Assembly: GCF_020297485.1 (NCBI RefSeq) | Contig: NZ_JAIWZC010000001.1 | Location: 3,968,001-4,032,000, forward strand | Origin: Enterocloster clostridioformis | GTDB lineage: Bacteria; Bacillota; Clostridia; Lachnospirales; Lachnospiraceae | Reading direction: 5' to 3' | Length of the DNA: 64,000 nt | Part shown: piece by piece, positions 43,995-53,222 of the stretch | Layout: every line of letters starts with the position of its first letter | Numbering within the stretch: the stretch's first letter is position 1 | Program-made: the position numbers and the translations under genes | The notes under the pieces: model-generated | Told to the model about the DNA's origin: nothing | Seen by the model: the letters and a program-made list of their open reading frames with translations, nothing else | Database searches by the model: none

Positions 43995-45242
43995 ATGAAT
44001 TACATTGAATATTTTAAACAGGAGATTGTGCCTGCATTTGGTTGTACAGAACCGATTGCACTTGCATACGCAGCCGCTAAGGCAAAGGAAGTACTGGGAA
44101 CGAATCCTGACAGAATTATAGCAAGATTATCTGGCAGTATGATTAAAAATGCCAACAGCATAAAAGTGCCGGGAACTGACGGACGAAAAGGAATCGCAAT
44201 CTCACTGGTAACCGGAGCTTTTCTGGGAGATGCGGAGAAGAAGTTACGGGTATTAGAGAATGTCGATAAGAGCAGGCTCTGTGAGGCAGATGCATTGATT
44301 GAGCAGGGAATCGTACATACGGAACTGGTTCCAGGTGTTTCGAATCTCTATATTGAGGTTGAAGAACACAGCGGCGACGACTATGCAAAAGTTGTGCTAG
44401 AAGATTCTCATACTAATATTACTTTGATTGAAAGAAATGAAGAGATTCTGTATAAGCAGGACAAAAACAGTTCAAAAGAAAACACAATAAACTTTTCATT
44501 TGAACAAATCTACGATTTTGCGCGAAATACAGATTACAGTGAAATCCGGCCGATTCTGGATATGGAAATCGAATATAATATCGCTATTGCAGAAGAAGGC
44601 ATTCAAAATAATTGGGGTTCCAATATTGGAAAACTGGTGTTGGATAAGCGCCCAGATGATTTTGTGGAAAAGATGGTTGCTTATGCTTCGGCCGGTTCGG
44701 ATGCCAGAATGAGCGGTTGTGAGAAGCCGGTTGTTATCAACTCTGGTTCTGGAAATCAGGGCATTACCGTGTCTGTTCCGATTATCCTTTATGCTAGAGA
44801 ACACCACTGTGAGGAAAATCAGTTATACCGGGCTCTGATTTTTGCTAATCTGCTTGGCCTGTATATGAAGCAGGGAATCGGAAAATTATCAGCTTATTGT
44901 GGGGTTGTGTCTGCATCATCTGCTTCTGTTGCAGGAATCGCATTCCTGAGTGGGGAAGGTGAAAAAATCATCAGGGAATTGCTTACAAATTCGTTGGTAG
45001 TGAATTCGGGTCTGATTTGTGATGGCGCAAAACCTTCCTGTGCAATGAAGATTGCGTCCAGCCTGAGGAATGCATTTCTGGCGTATCAGCAGGCCAAAGC
45101 CGGTAAGAGTTTCCAACCAGGAGATGGGATTGTCAAAGATGATTTCGAAGAAACTATTCATACCATTTCTGTCATTGCACGGGATGGCATGAAAAAGACG
45201 GATGAGGTGATTCTGCATGAAATGGTAACAGAAACCTGTTAG
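43995..45242 (+). CDS. L-cysteine desulfidase family protein (CyuA/UPF0597)
   Basis: The 415-residue protein has the family signature PAFGCTEPIALAYAAAKA (~13-30), later GCEKPVVINSGSGNQG, KLSAYCGVVSA and CDGAKPSCAMKI. The conserved cysteines are expected to hold a [4Fe-4S] cluster. CyuA-type enzymes convert L-cysteine to pyruvate, ammonia and sulfide; some homologues are annotated as serine dehydratase alpha. As the last gene after a transporter and amidohydrolase under sigma-54 control, it suggests a cysteine-compound catabolic operon. There is an 87-bp gap before it with no promoter I can defend. Confidence 0.88.
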   Translation: MNYIEYFKQEIVPAFGCTEPIALAYAAAKAKEVLGTNPDRIIARLSGSMIKNANSIKVPGTDGRKGIAISLVTGAFLGDAEKKLRVLENVDKSRLCEADALIEQGIVHTELVPGVSNLYIEVEEHSGDDYAKVVLEDSHTNITLIERNEEILYKQDKNSSKENTINFSFEQIYDFARNTDYSEIRPILDMEIEYNIAIAEEGIQNNWGSNIGKLVLDKRPDDFVEKMVAYASAGSDARMSGCEKPVVINSGSGNQGITVSVPIILYAREHHCEENQLYRALIFANLLGLYMKQGIGKLSAYCGVVSASSASVAGIAFLSGEGEKIIRELLTNSLVVNSGLICDGAKPSCAMKIASSLRNAFLAYQQAKAGKSFQPGDGIVKDDFEETIHTISVIARDGMKKTDEVILHEMVTETC

Positions 45243-45255
45243 AATGACTAATAAA

Positions 45256-45316
45256 GGGAGCATCGCAAACGGATAAGAGATATTAAGATTTCTTATCCGG
45301 GCGGTGCTCTTTTTTA
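45256..45316 (+). terminator. Intrinsic terminator of the yfcC-M20-cyuA operon
   Basis: A two-part stem (GAGCATCGC...GCGGTGCTC outside, GGATAAGA...TCTTATCC inside) is followed by TTTTTT. Confidence 0.9.
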
Positions 45317-45501
45317 TATTAAAGGTAAGTTCTCCAGTTGGAGAACCCTTGCATTAACAATCTCTTGTGGGACCCCAATAAAAGGCGCAACATGGATTTT
45401 GGAAAAACTATTGAAGAAAACCAAAGCTTTCTGTCAATATTTTGGAAATAGAAAATAGGGGAAAGCTGTTAATATAAGAATATCGAAGGGATGGCAGGAC
45501 A

Positions 45502-45774
45502 ATGGAACAGGATACAGGAGGGAACATGATGCAGAAACGGCAATATAAAATTCTGAAGCTGCTGTACAGGTCAGATGGATTTGTGACTGTGGAGCGCCTG
45601 GCGGCAGATGTGCAATGTTCCCTTAAGACCATCAGGAACGACCTCAAGCAGCTGGGAAGTTTTCTGGAAGAACACGGACTGGGAAAGATTGTCTCTAAGA
45701 GCAACAAAGGTGTCTGTCTCATGAAAGGTAAGGACTGGGACGCGGCAAAGCAGGATATCCAGAAAGCGTCATGA
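45502..45774 (+). pseudogene. N-terminal remnant of a BglG/PRD-type HTH regulator
   Basis: The frame encodes a winged HTH: RQYKILKLLYRSDGFVTVERLA, CSLKTIRNDLKQL, and SNKGVCL. Then it becomes non-homologous and stops at residue 90. Relatives of this N-terminus are 400-700-residue regulators with PRD and PTS domains. It is truncated, and the sequence up to ~45960 looks like frameshifted remainder. Confidence 0.5.
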
Positions 45775-45959
45775 GTTTGGGGACCAGACACTGAAAAGCC
45801 AGACAGAGAAGTTCCTGTGGGGATTTGATATGGCTGGGGTACCAGCAGCTGTCATTTCTCCTGTCACTGTGTGTTCTGCGAATCAGGAAAAAGGAATATG
45901 CAGAGATTCCGGCGGATTTTGAATATCAGGGGGCAGAGTGGCAGGGCGCGGAATATGAC

Positions 45960-46514
45960 CGAAGTATGGCCGGAGTATGCATGGAAAGCCTTAAGAAGTA
46001 TTATAATATCGTTTTCAGCCCGGCAACCAACAGCATAGACGAAATGATGGGGGAGGAGCTGGGAGCGCTGGGAGGCGCCCTGGTTACAGGCGTGTTCCTT
46101 ATATTCATTGTCATGGGCATACAGTTTGAGTCACCCAAGTATTCCCTGATGGTCATGGTGACCATTCCCTTCAGCCTGATTGGTTCCTTCGGCCTTCTGT
46201 ACCTGACCGGCAGCCCCATCAGCATGGTATCCATGCTGGTCAGTGTGCCACTTATGGAGGCGCTGGTGGAAGCGGGAGCCATCCGTATGAGGCCCATTCT
46301 CATGACAACCCTGACAACGGTCATTTCCATGATACCCAATGCCCTGGCCTATGGAAGGGCCGGCAAGATGATGCAGGGTATTGCTCTGGTAAATATCGGC
46401 GGCCTTATGGCATCCATGGTCCTTACCCTGATTCTTCTGCCTACCTTCTACAAGGTGGTGTACCAGCTGGGAAGAAAACGGATTGGGGGCGAGGGAGAGC
46501 CGTCCTATGACTGA
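45960..46514 (+). pseudogene. C-terminal remnant of an RND (AcrB/HAE1-type) efflux pump
   Basis: From about 46030 the frame encodes FLIFIVMGIQFESPKYSLMVM (in parts), TIPFSLIGSFGLLYLTGSPISMVSMLV, MRPILMTTLTTVISMIPNAL and GGLMASMVLTLILLPTFYKVV, the last helices of RND pumps. Normal genes are >3 kb. The segment between MVSMLV and EALVEAGA lacks ~25-30 residues including the conserved NNG/ND helix, so an internal deletion exists too. It is fused upstream to unrelated debris. Confidence 0.7.
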
Positions 46515-46640
46515 TGGGCGCTCTGAAATGACCTGACAGAAAAATAGCACCAATAAAAGATATCCTTTTTATCGTCTGGGCGCACCCAAAAAGGATGAAG
46601 ATGAGGGCAGTTAAATATAATATAAATTTTTAAAACCCCC

Positions 46641-46669
46641 TTGACATTTCCGGAAAAAAAGGATAAACT
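46641..46669 (+). promoter_or_regulatory. Sigma-A promoter for the Mn riboswitch-ATPase unit
   Basis: TTGACA (46641-46646), a 17-bp spacer and TAAACT (46664-46669). Confidence 0.7.
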
Positions 46670-46697
46670 CAATAAAAATTCATAATGAATGCGGAAC

Positions 46698-46846
46698 AGC
46701 TCGAAAGGGAGTAGTTTAGATATATTGTCAACAACCTCGGTTCCAACGGAACCTGGCAATATATGCCTTTGCGGTTACAAGACTTTTATGCGTGGTTTGC
46801 AGATATGTTACATATCCTGGCAGCCATCCATAGAAGTCTTTTTTTG
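46698..46846 (+). promoter_or_regulatory. yybP-ykoY (Mn2+-sensing) riboswitch
   Basis: The conserved pieces appear in order: AAAGGGAGTAG, GTCAACAACC, AACCTGGCAATAT, GCCTTTGCGGTTACAAGACTT. Then AGAAGTCTTTTTTT pairs with AAGACTT as a terminator. This class turns on Mn exporters and P-type ATPases when manganese is high, which fits the gene downstream. Assignment is by motif reading. Confidence 0.8.
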
Positions 46847-46966
46847 TGGGTTTCCCGGTGCCGGAGCATGGCGGATAAATGTTTTTTTGAATTGCTTTTT
46901 TGCCATGCACATGGCATTTTGGCGCAGGGATACGCGCATAATAGACTAAGAACTCATTACGAGCCA

Positions 46967-47003
46967 CTCCACTAAGTGGTCAAAGGACGACCGCTGAGTG
47001 GAG
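46967..47003 (+). other. Strong hairpin in the second half of the ATPase leader
   Basis: CTCCACT pairs with AGTGGAG, with an inner GTGGTC/GACCGC stem. It lies between the riboswitch terminator and the ATPase start, in ~220 nt that the yybP-ykoY element does not explain. Confidence 0.5.
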
Positions 47004-47070
47004 ATGACATGAATCGCACGTAAGCGCCTAAAGGATGGGAGCTAAGTGCTCACAACGAGGAGGAAAGTAC

Positions 47071-49680
47071 ATGAAAGAATGGTATCAACAGACAAAAGAA
47101 GAGATACTCGGCCAGTTTCAGGTAACGGAACAGGGGCTGACATCTTCCCAGGCAGAGAAAATCCTGGCTGAGAAGGGAGAAAATGTCCTGGAGGAGGGAA
47201 AGCGCAAGAGTACCCTGCAGGTGTTTTTAGAGCAGTTCTGTGACCTGCTGGTGGTTATCCTGATTATTGCAGCCCTTATTTCCATGGTGTCAGGCAATGT
47301 GGAGAGCACGGTAGTTATCCTTGCTGTCATCATCCTCAACGCTATCCTGGGCACGGTACAGCATGCAAAGGCTGAGAAATCCCTGGACAGCCTCAAATCC
47401 CTGTCATCCCCCAACGCCAAGGTGCTGAGGGACGGACAGAAGGTGGAGATTCCATCGTCCAAGGTGGTTCCCGGAGACATCCTGTACCTGGAAGCAGGAG
47501 ATCTGGTGGTGGCTGACGGAAGAATTCTGGAGAATTATTCCCTTCAGGTCAATGAAAGCTCCCTGACCGGAGAGTCCACTAATGTGGATAAGAGCGACGG
47601 CACCCTTCACAGCGACTGCGCCCTGGCTGACCGGGCCAATATGGTGTATTCCAGCGGCCTGGTGACTTACGGACGGGCAGTGGTCCTGGTGACTGCCACG
47701 GGCATGGACACAGAGATTGGTAAGATTGCAGCTCTGATGAATGCCACCAAGGAAAAAAAGACGCCCCTTCAGGTCAGCCTGGACCAGTTCGGCAGCCGTC
47801 TGGCCATGGCGATCATGGTCATATGTGCTCTGGTGTTTCTGCTGAGCCTGTACCGCAAGATGCCTGTCCTGGATTCCCTGATGTTTGCGGTGGCCCTGGC
47901 AGTGGCGGCCATACCTGAGGCGCTCAGCTCCATTGTAACCATCGTACAGGCCATGGGCACCCAGAAAATGGCAAAGGAACATGCCATTATCAAGGAGTTA
48001 AAGGCCGTGGAAAGCCTGGGCTGTGTCTCTGTCATCTGTTCGGATAAGACCGGTACCCTGACTCAGAATAAGATGACGGTACAGAACATCTACACCAATG
48101 GACAGACCATTACCATAGACCAGCTGAACCTGAAGAACCAGCTTCACCGTTATCTTCTCTATGATGCCATACTTACCAACGATTCCTCTATCGTAGACGG
48201 AAAAGGCATCGGAGATCCCACAGAGTTCGCGCTGGTGGAGATGGGAAGAAAGGCGACCGTGGACGAAAACCTGCTCAGAGAGCTGATGCCCCGTCTGGAG
48301 GAGATACCCTTTGACTCAGACAGGAAGCTTATGAGTACCAAATACGAACTTCACGATGTGCCCACCGTACTTACCAAGGGAGCCCTGGATGTGCTTTTAG
48401 ACCGCACCGTGAAAATCCGTATGGAAGAGGGAATCAGGGACATTACCCGGGAGGATAGGGAGGCTATCCTTCAGAAAAATCTGGAGTTTTCCCAGGAGGG
48501 ATTAAGGGTCCTGGCCTTTGGATACAAGGAAGTTCCCCAAGACTATATCCTGTCCCTTGATAATGAGAAGGACTTCATTTTCCTGGGACTTATATCCATG
48601 ATGGATCCGCCAAGGGAGGAATCCAAGGCAGCGGTAGCAGACGCCAAGCGGGCCGGAATTAAACCTGTTATGATAACCGGCGATCACAAGATAACCGCCA
48701 CTGCCATCGCAAAGCAGATTGGCATTTATGAGGACGGCGATATGGCCATGACGGGCCGTGAACTGGACGCCATGCCGGAGGAGGAGCTGGACCGTAAAAT
48801 TACGGACATATCCGTTTACGCCAGGGTTTCACCTGAGAACAAAATCCGCATCGTGGATGCGTGGCAGCGGCGCGGTTCCATCACGGCCATGACCGGAGAC
48901 GGAGTCAATGACGCTCCCGCCCTTAAGAAGGCGGACATCGGAGTGGCCATGGGCATCACCGGCACCGAGGTTTCCAAGGATGCGGCAGCCATGATACTGA
49001 CGGACGATAATTTCGCAACCATCATCAAGGCGGTAGCCAATGGAAGAAATGTATACCGCAATATAAAGAATGCCATCAAGTTCCTGCTGTCAGGCAACAT
49101 GGCAGGTATTCTTTCGGTATTATACACATCCCTGGCAGCCCTGCCAGTGCCATTTGCGCCGGTACATCTGCTGTTTATCAACCTGCTGACCGATTCACTG
49201 CCGGCCATTGCAATCGGCATGGAGCCAGCTGAGAAGGATTTATTGTCAGAAGCGCCCAGAAATCCGAAGACAGGCATCCTGACAAAGGATTTCATGACCA
49301 CTATCCTGACCCAGGGCGGAATCATAGCTGTCTGTACCATGATTGCCTTCCACGCAGGCCTCAGAACCGGCAGCGCGGCCACGGCCAGCACCATGGCGTT
49401 TGCAACCCTGACCCTGGCCCGTCTGTTCCACGGATTCAACTGCCGCAGTAAGCACAACATCTTCAAGCTGGGCTTTTCATCCAACTGGTACAGTCTGGGA
49501 GCATTTGCGGCCGGCGTGGTACTGTTAGGCATTGTCATGTTTGTTCCGTTTATGCAGAACCTGTTTTCCGTAACACCACTGACCCAAAGCCAGATAGTGA
49601 ATGTCTGTATTCTGGCCGCAGTACCCACGGTACTGATACAGCTGTTTAAGATTATAAGAGATATTAAGCATAGGAAATAA
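47071..49680 (+). CDS. P-type cation-translocating ATPase (probable Mn2+/Ca2+ efflux)
   Basis: The 869-residue P2-type ATPase has an N-terminal cation-ATPase domain, TGES (~165) and the membrane motif IPEALS (~300). The phosphorylated Asp is in DKTGTLTQNK (~330), and the hinge is TGDGVNDAPALKKAD (~610). Length and motifs fit the PMCA/PMR1-like bacterial group. In other Firmicutes, members under a yybP-ykoY riboswitch export manganese or calcium, so metal export is the likely role. AGGAGG is 8 bp before the ATG at 47071; the frame from 47035 has no site. Confidence 0.92.
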   Translation: MKEWYQQTKEEILGQFQVTEQGLTSSQAEKILAEKGENVLEEGKRKSTLQVFLEQFCDLLVVILIIAALISMVSGNVESTVVILAVIILNAILGTVQHAKAEKSLDSLKSLSSPNAKVLRDGQKVEIPSSKVVPGDILYLEAGDLVVADGRILENYSLQVNESSLTGESTNVDKSDGTLHSDCALADRANMVYSSGLVTYGRAVVLVTATGMDTEIGKIAALMNATKEKKTPLQVSLDQFGSRLAMAIMVICALVFLLSLYRKMPVLDSLMFAVALAVAAIPEALSSIVTIVQAMGTQKMAKEHAIIKELKAVESLGCVSVICSDKTGTLTQNKMTVQNIYTNGQTITIDQLNLKNQLHRYLLYDAILTNDSSIVDGKGIGDPTEFALVEMGRKATVDENLLRELMPRLEEIPFDSDRKLMSTKYELHDVPTVLTKGALDVLLDRTVKIRMEEGIRDITREDREAILQKNLEFSQEGLRVLAFGYKEVPQDYILSLDNEKDFIFLGLISMMDPPREESKAAVADAKRAGIKPVMITGDHKITATAIAKQIGIYEDGDMAMTGRELDAMPEEELDRKITDISVYARVSPENKIRIVDAWQRRGSITAMTGDGVNDAPALKKADIGVAMGITGTEVSKDAAAMILTDDNFATIIKAVANGRNVYRNIKNAIKFLLSGNMAGILSVLYTSLAALPVPFAPVHLLFINLLTDSLPAIAIGMEPAEKDLLSEAPRNPKTGILTKDFMTTILTQGGIIAVCTMIAFHAGLRTGSAATASTMAFATLTLARLFHGFNCRSKHNIFKLGFSSNWYSLGAFAAGVVLLGIVMFVPFMQNLFSVTPLTQSQIVNVCILAAVPTVLIQLFKIIRDIKHRK

Positions 49681-49723
49681 TGGGGAATTGTGGTATAATG
49701 TCCACGTAGGCAATGAGCAGTGC

Positions 49724-49789
49724 AAAAAGCGGCGGGCATATATCTGTTGGGAGCTTGCTCGCATAAGGATATATGCCCGCCGCTTTTTT
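49724..49789 (+). terminator. Long-stem terminator after the P-type ATPase
   Basis: AAAAAGCGGCGGGCATATAT pairs with ATATATGCCCGCCGCTTTTTT, about 20 bp of nearly perfect stem. It works in either direction. Confidence 0.9.
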
Positions 49790-49859
49790 ATAGGGCGAAG
49801 CCCATTCAAAGCTCATCCTGTCCAAAACAAAACCAACCAAAGGAAAGGGGCGGTGCTTA

Positions 49860-50456
49860 ATGGATAAGGTCATAACAGTAAGCCGCGAATTCGGAAGCGG
49901 AGGCCGTGAGCTGGGGGTAAAGCTGGCAGAAAAGCTGGACATCCCATTTTACGACAAGGAGTTAATCTCCATGGCTGCGGACGATATCAATATTGCAGAA
50001 GAGGCATTTCAAAACTACGATGAGCATATCGTAATTCACGACCCGTTAGACAGGCAGTATTACCATGCTTTTTCTGACATTTACAAAGTTCCCATGTCGG
50101 ACCAGATTTTCGTGGCCCAGTCCAACGTCATCCGCAGGCTGGCTGCTCACGGTCCATGTGTAATTGTGGGACGGTGTGCGGACATGATTCTGGATGACAG
50201 CATTAACCTGTTCATCTACTCCAAAATGAGGGACCGGATTAAGCGTATGCTTATACTGGAGCCAGGTTCTGATGAGAAGGAGATGGAGCGCCGTATCCGG
50301 GAGGTGGACCGGAAACGCAAGGAGTATTACCAGTATTACACCGGCAACACATGGGGCCGGGCCCAGAACTACCACTTATGCCTGGACAGCGGGCTGACAG
50401 GGGTGGACGGATGTCTGCGGGCGGTTCTGGCTTATCTGGGAGAATTGTCAGAGTAA
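49860..50456 (+). CDS. Cytidylate kinase-like family protein
   Basis: The 198-residue P-loop protein has ITVSREFGSGGRELGVKLAE (residues ~5-24), the glycine-rich nucleotide loop of the 'cytidylate kinase-like' family. GRCADMIL and a C-terminal RKEYYQYYTGNTWG follow. These clostridial proteins differ from genuine Cmk and their substrate is unknown. AAAGGGGCGG is the probable ribosome site. Confidence 0.82.
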   Translation: MDKVITVSREFGSGGRELGVKLAEKLDIPFYDKELISMAADDINIAEEAFQNYDEHIVIHDPLDRQYYHAFSDIYKVPMSDQIFVAQSNVIRRLAAHGPCVIVGRCADMILDDSINLFIYSKMRDRIKRMLILEPGSDEKEMERRIREVDRKRKEYYQYYTGNTWGRAQNYHLCLDSGLTGVDGCLRAVLAYLGELSE

Positions 50457-50605
50457 CGGGAATCGGGGCAGCCGGCACGGGCGGGCGGTACAGGCGGCAG
50501 TGCGGGCGGCGATACAGGCGTTTCGGTCAAATGAACAATTAAAAAGAACCAAGAAAGACATTTTAGCAAAAGAAGCAGAATTCTAATAAATTCAGGAGGC
50601 AGAAG

Positions 50606-51907
50606 ATGAAACAGGATATGATTGTAATTCTTGACCTGGGAAGCACAGAGAACACAAAACTGGCCAGGGACATCAGGGAGATGGGGGTGTACAGTGAGAT
50701 TTATCCCCACGATATCACAGCCAGCGAGCTTAAGGAACTTCCCAATGTTAAAGGAATTATCATCAACGGCGGCCCTAATAATGTTGTGGACGGTTCTCCC
50801 ATTGATGTGCGTCCGGAACTGTATGAAGCAGGATACCCGGTAATGGCGGCAGGCCACAACGCGGCTGCCTGTGAGCGTTCCATACATAGCTGGGATGAAG
50901 CTGACAGCGACCAGGTTCTCCGTTCCTTTGTGTTCGATACATGTAAGGCCCAGCCTAACTGGAATATGAAGAACTTCATTTCCGACCAGGTGGAATTAAT
51001 CCGCCAGCAGGTAGGAGACAAGAAGGTGCTCCTGGCTCTGTCAGGAGGCGTGGACAGCTCAGTGGTAGCGGCCCTGCTCATCAAAGCCATCGGAAAACAG
51101 CTGACCTGCGTCCATGTAAACCATGGCCTTATGAGAAAAGGGGAATCCGAGAGCGTTATAGATGTATTCAAGAACCAGATGGATGCAAACCTGGTATATG
51201 TGGACGCCGCAGATCGTTTCCTTGGAAAGCTGGCCGGAGTGGCTGACCCGGAACAAAAGCGCAAGATTATCGGCGCTGAATTTATATGCGTGTTTGAGGA
51301 GGAGGCCAGAAAGCTGGAAGGAATCGAGTTCCTGGCCCAGGGAACCATTTACCCGGACATCGTGGAGAGCGGAACCAAGACAGCCAAGGTGGTAAAATCC
51401 CACCACAATGTGGGAGGACTTCCTGAGGATTTGAACTTCACTCTGGTAGAGCCGCTGCGCCAGCTGTTCAAGGACGAGGTGCGCGCCTGCGGACTGGAGC
51501 TGGGCCTGCCTCACAGCATGGTATACCGTCAGCCGTTCCCTGGTCCCGGATTAGGAGTGCGCTGTCTGGGGGCCATAACCAGAGAACGTCTGGAAGCTGT
51601 CAGGGAGTCCGACGCTATTCTCCGCGAGGAATTTGCAAACGCCGGCCTGGACAAGACAGTGTGGCAGTATTTTACTATTGTACCGGACTTTAAATCAGTT
51701 GGAGTCAGGGATAATGCGCGCTGCTTTGATTATCCTGTCATCATCCGTGCAGTCAATACTGTGGACGCTATGACTGCCTCCATTGAGCGCATTGATTATG
51801 ATGTGCTGCAGAGGATTACGGACCGTATATTGAAGGAAGTTAAGAATGTGAACAGGGTGTGTTATGACTTGAGTCCGAAGCCTACGGCTACGATTGAGTG
51901 GGAATAG
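50606..51907 (+). CDS. guaA: GMP synthase homologue with degenerate glutaminase domain
   Basis: The ATP-pyrophosphatase and dimerization domains are complete: P-loop LALSGGVDSSV (~143-153), HVNHGLMRKGE, GTIYPDIVESG, HHNVGGLPEDL, PFPGPGLGVRCLG and the C-terminal PTATIEWE. The protein is 433 residues, against ~510-525 for ordinary GuaA. The shortfall is in the N-terminal amidotransferase domain. GGPNNVV remains, but the catalytic 'GICYG' Cys and the later His/Glu pair are replaced or deleted (PVMAAGHNAAACERS). It should convert XMP to GMP using free ammonia. GGAGG precedes the ATG. Confidence 0.88.
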   Translation: MKQDMIVILDLGSTENTKLARDIREMGVYSEIYPHDITASELKELPNVKGIIINGGPNNVVDGSPIDVRPELYEAGYPVMAAGHNAAACERSIHSWDEADSDQVLRSFVFDTCKAQPNWNMKNFISDQVELIRQQVGDKKVLLALSGGVDSSVVAALLIKAIGKQLTCVHVNHGLMRKGESESVIDVFKNQMDANLVYVDAADRFLGKLAGVADPEQKRKIIGAEFICVFEEEARKLEGIEFLAQGTIYPDIVESGTKTAKVVKSHHNVGGLPEDLNFTLVEPLRQLFKDEVRACGLELGLPHSMVYRQPFPGPGLGVRCLGAITRERLEAVRESDAILREEFANAGLDKTVWQYFTIVPDFKSVGVRDNARCFDYPVIIRAVNTVDAMTASIERIDYDVLQRITDRILKEVKNVNRVCYDLSPKPTATIEWE

Positions 51908-51910
51908 TTG
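51870..51910. other. Presumed element junction (att region) at the 3' end of guaA
   Basis: The guaA stop is 78 bp from the end of a convergent integrase gene, the standard layout for an element integrated into the 3' end of guaA. The conserved last codons (ccgaagcctacggctac region) would be the core site. The other end is outside the window, so no direct repeat can be checked. Confidence 0.45.
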
Positions 51911-51987
51911 GAGCAGAGCTGCAAAGCCTTTATTTTCAATGGTTTTGCGGCTCTTTCCTTTTAGAATTGCATTTTGATTGCATTTTT

Positions 51988-53172
51988 TTATTCAACTGCT
52001 CTGTGATAGATTGATGTATGCTGGTTGCTGGTGTAAGCGGCAACACTAGTTGTTGCCGGAGTATAAGTGAGAACGCCATTTAATTTTTTGGCAACTTCCA
52101 CGTTGGTGTTGGGATATAAATGTCCGTAGGTGCCCAACGTGGTCTGTATCTTTTCATGCCCCAGACGTTCTTTAATCAATAAAGGATTTTCTCCCATGCT
52201 GATGAGCAGGGAAGCATGGGAATGTCTGAGTGCATGAATCTTGATACGGTGTACTCCTGCCAATCCGGCAAGTTTTTTTAATGCCCGTGGGAGGGTGTGC
52301 TTACTGGTGGGAATCCCATTATAGCTTAGTACAAGGTCACAGTCCTTTAAAACTTTTTGCTGTACTTCCTGCCATGCTTTTAATTCTTTGATGGTATCTG
52401 TGTCAATATAGATAGTGCGAATACTGGCTTGTGTCTTTGGCTCCACAAATTTGTATTCGTCCATTGTTTTATAGTACAGCGTTTTAGTTATACTTAAAAG
52501 TCCGGTTTCAAAGTTGATGTCCGACCATTGCAGGGCTGCGGCTTCTCCGATTCTCATTCCGGTCATAAACAGGAGCCAGTATGAAATGAAAAGGTAATGT
52601 TCGTAATAATCGCCCTTGTAGAGCAGGGAAATTACCTTTTGAAATTCATCCAGTGTCCAGAAATCCACTTTTGTTTTCTTACTCTTGATATTCCCTATCA
52701 TCCGTGACGGGTTTTTCTTTGCAAGGCCGAGAACAATCGCCCTGTCAAAGGCAATGGAGAGCATCCCCTGTACAATACGGATATAGTTTGGATTAAATTT
52801 TTTTGCGAGTTCAAGCTGCCAGTTCTGGACGTTACTGGGTTTTATCTCATCCACCGTCATTTTGTAAAAGTATGAAAAATGTTTCTGGATGGTAGAACGG
52901 CGGTTCAGATAGGTGCTTTCCTTTACCTGTGTTTTATACCAAGGCAGGTAAGTTTCCTCAATGAACTGCTTAAAGGATAGCTGCTGCTTCTTTTCTGCCA
53001 ATTCCTCTGTGGATGCCAGCATAAGTTTAGAATATGCTTCTCTAGCTTCTTTTTTTGTCTTGAATCCGCTTTTGTATTTCTGAATCTGTTTTCCGGTAAT
53101 CGGATGGAAACCTAAGTTTGCTCTAAAATAATAGGTTCCGTTTTCTGCCTTCTTAATAAGGTCTTTTGCCAT
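51988..53172 (-). CDS. int: Tyrosine site-specific integrase of the conjugative element
   Basis: The ~394-residue integrase has an N-terminal arm-type DNA-binding domain (ENGTYYFRANLGFHPITGKQ in parts) and a SAM-like core-binding domain. The catalytic residues are in GMRIGEAAAL (Arg), HALRHSHAS (His-x-x-Arg) and LGTYGHLYPN (Tyr). It integrates and excises the element. Start 53172 has AAGGAGTG 8 bp upstream. The frame extends 12 codons further without a site. Confidence 0.93.
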   Translation of the reverse strand: MAKDLIKKAENGTYYFRANLGFHPITGKQIQKYKSGFKTKKEAREAYSKLMLASTEELAEKKQQLSFKQFIEETYLPWYKTQVKESTYLNRRSTIQKHFSYFYKMTVDEIKPSNVQNWQLELAKKFNPNYIRIVQGMLSIAFDRAIVLGLAKKNPSRMIGNIKSKKTKVDFWTLDEFQKVISLLYKGDYYEHYLFISYWLLFMTGMRIGEAAALQWSDINFETGLLSITKTLYYKTMDEYKFVEPKTQASIRTIYIDTDTIKELKAWQEVQQKVLKDCDLVLSYNGIPTSKHTLPRALKKLAGLAGVHRIKIHALRHSHASLLISMGENPLLIKERLGHEKIQTTLGTYGHLYPNTNVEVAKKLNGVLTYTPATTSVAAYTSNQHTSIYHRAVE

Positions 53173-53222
53173 GATTTCACTCCTTACATAAATGTGCAAG
53201 AAGTACAATCAGTTTGATTTAT

